Origin: Elusimicrobiota bacterium
GTDB lineage: Bacteria; Elusimicrobiota; Elusimicrobia; FEN-1173
DNA length: 6,102 nucleotides
Direction of reading: 5' to 3'
NCBI GenBank assembly: GCA_003158755.1
Contig: PMLF01000271.1
Location: 1-6,102, forward strand
Below, piece after piece: positions 5,448 through 6,102 of this stretch (position 1 is the stretch's first letter; every line of letters starts with the position of its first letter). A model generated the notes under the pieces. It had not been told where the DNA came from, did not search any database, and was given only the letters and a program-made list of their open reading frames with translations. The position numbers were made by a program, and so were the translations under genes.

Positions 5448-5468
5448 GACGGAAAGGTTACATCCGTC
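5448..5468. other. Small hairpin in the leader of the beta-barrel gene
   Basis: GACGGA (5448-5453) pairs with TCCGTC (5463-5468) around a 9-nt loop. It lies about 70 nt upstream of the beta-barrel start, in the stretch where its promoter or leader should be. No U-tract follows on either strand. It may be a leader structure or chance. I found no convincing sigma-70 promoter pair in this gap. Confidence 0.25.
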
Positions 5469-5477
5469 TAAGAAACA

Positions 5478-5524
5478 CGCCGGGCCACGAGCCCCCCCAT
5501 GTTTGAGGAACCCATGACCCGGCG
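5478..5524 (-). terminator. Candidate terminator after the lysine-rich helical protein gene
   Basis: Positions 5478-5489 pair with 5513-5524 around a 23-nt loop, starting 23 nt past the stop codon. Seven outer pairs are perfect G-C. Of the five inner pairs, two (5485 with 5517, 5488 with 5514) are G-U wobbles in minus-strand RNA but C-A mismatches in plus-strand RNA, so the full 12-bp stem forms only in the minus transcript. The following stretch reads TGTTTCTT, a weak U-tract, and the loop is long. It plausibly separates this gene from the beta-barrel operon. Confidence 0.45.
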
Positions 5525-5547
5525 AAACACACCCCTATCACTTTTTC

Positions 5548-5931
5548 TTACTGATGCGCTTTGATTTCGTCTTTTCGCGTCTCTTTATTCGCCGCGGTGG
5601 TCTTTTTGTTGTACTTGCGCATTTCTTTATGCGCCTCGTTCATGCGTTTCTTCGCCGCCAAGGTCACGTCGCTCTTCGCGCCGTTATCCTTCAGCGATTT
5701 TTCGTAGTCAGCTTTGGCCTGCTTGTAGGTCGCCTTGGACTCCGCGGCCTTCTGGCTGTTTTCTTGGCTGTCTTTGATGTCTTCCTTCACTTCATGGTTC
5801 GTGTAGGCGTTCATCGGGTGCTTCACGGGATTGTTGTTATTGCCCGTCGCGTTGGTATCGTCCGCCCAGCAACCCATCCCGAAACTCATCAATCCAGCCA
5901 TCACCACCAGACCCATCAATTTATTTCTCAT
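5548..5931 (-). CDS. Lysine-rich secreted helical protein, function unknown
   Basis: 127 residues. The leader (about 1-20) is hydrophobic after RNK. It ends in GMGCWADD, so either signal peptidase I cuts after CWA, or Cys21 is lipidated; the residue three before Cys is Gly rather than Leu or Val, so the lipobox is poor. A short Asn-rich linker (27-34) is followed from about 45 to the end by highly charged sequence likely to be helical or coiled coil, with ADYEKSLKDN and AAKKRMNEAHKEMRKYNKK. There are 20 lysines in 127 residues and a single Cys. AGGAGG lies 5 nt before the ATG, preceded by an A-rich leader. I do not recognise a named family; small periplasmic stress-type proteins of this style are common. 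It lies between the DUF3309-type gene and the beta-barrel operon, with a hairpin after it. Confidence 0.75.
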   Translation of the reverse strand: MRNKLMGLVVMAGLMSFGMGCWADDTNATGNNNNPVKHPMNAYTNHEVKEDIKDSQENSQKAAESKATYKQAKADYEKSLKDNGAKSDVTLAAKKRMNEAHKEMRKYNKKTTAANKETRKDEIKAHQ

Positions 5932-5945
5932 GCCTTCCTCCTATG

Positions 5946-5962
5946 TTATTTTTTATTTTTTT
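5946..5962 (-). promoter_or_regulatory. A-rich leader tract before the lysine-rich protein gene
   Basis: On the minus strand this reads as runs of seven and six A split by single T residues, ending 4 nt before the AGGAGG site. It stands out in otherwise GC-rich sequence. An unstructured A-rich leader could help ribosome loading, or it could mark a promoter region. No clear -35/-10 pair was identified. Confidence 0.35.
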
Positions 5963-5988
5963 GCCGCTTTCTTTGAATCTCCGCGGGG

Positions 5989-6102
5989 CTAAGCCCTGCC
6001 CAACACGAAGAAGATCAGCAAGACGACCAGGACGAGCCCCAACCCTCCGCTCGGAAAATACCCCCAGTTCGAACTGTACCGCCATGTCGGCAGCGCCCCG
6101 AG
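5989..6102 (-). CDS. 3' end of a DUF3309-type small hydrophobic membrane peptide (partial)
   Basis: The frame enters from the right edge and ends at a TAG at 5989-5991, giving the last 37 residues; the start lies beyond the window. The peptide begins LGALPTWRYSSNWGYFPSGG and continues into a hydrophobic helix LGLVLVVLLIFFVLGRA. The ALPTW, SWGY-like and PSGGLGLVL elements, followed by a helix ending in LGR, match my memory of DUF3309 proteins. These are usually about 50 residues, with a short hydrophobic start, this conserved loop and a C-terminal helix, so only about 12-18 residues should be missing. The function of the family is unknown; such genes often occur near stress-related membrane proteins. 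The gap to the next minus-strand gene is 57 nt, so they may be co-transcribed. Confidence 0.8.
   Translation of the reverse strand, partial: LGALPTWRYSSNWGYFPSGGLGLVLVVLLIFFVLGRA

Overview
The window looks like chromosomal DNA of a diderm (Gram-negative) bacterium. GC is moderately high (estimated by eye at a little under 60 %), Shine-Dalgarno sites are strong, and nearly every product carries a signal peptide, lipobox, beta-barrel signature or peptidoglycan-binding domain. No ribosomal or other phylogenetic marker is present, so I do not name a phylum. No rRNA, tRNA, CRISPR, phage or transposase gene was seen.

Layout. One small plus-strand gene (36-347, secreted, with an internal duplication) converges on a long run of minus-strand genes, and a strong hairpin (387-431) separates them. 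Read in transcription order from the right edge, the minus-strand genes are: the 3' end of a DUF3309-type membrane peptide (5989-6102); a lysine-rich secreted helical protein (5548-5931); then a compact five-gene block made of an outer-membrane beta-barrel protein (4794-5375), a PA2779-type membrane protein (4354-4755), a C39-like (PA2778-type) cysteine peptidase lipoprotein (3724-4341), a TPR lipoprotein (3156-3743) and a DUF3185 membrane protein (2941-3144). After a roughly 200-bp gap holding a 125-bp fold-back repeat element come a Dps/ferritin-like protein (2126-2740) and a large OmpA-family protein (513-2063).

How it may work together. The five-gene block has gaps of 38, 12 and 11 nt and one 20-nt overlap, so it is probably one operon. 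Its core is the PA2779/PA2778 pair. The C39-like peptidase and its TPR part, which I recall as a single polypeptide in PA2778 itself, are two overlapping lipoprotein genes here. The PA2779-type protein ends in a Gly-Gly motif, a hydrophobic helix and a short basic tail. That arrangement resembles C-terminal sorting signals, and a Gly-Gly motif is the classic C39 recognition site, so it is an attractive but untested substrate for the peptidase next door. The rest of the set (Dps, DUF3185, DUF3309, OmpA-like, secreted helical protein) fits an envelope and general-stress cluster. That reading is inference from gene content.
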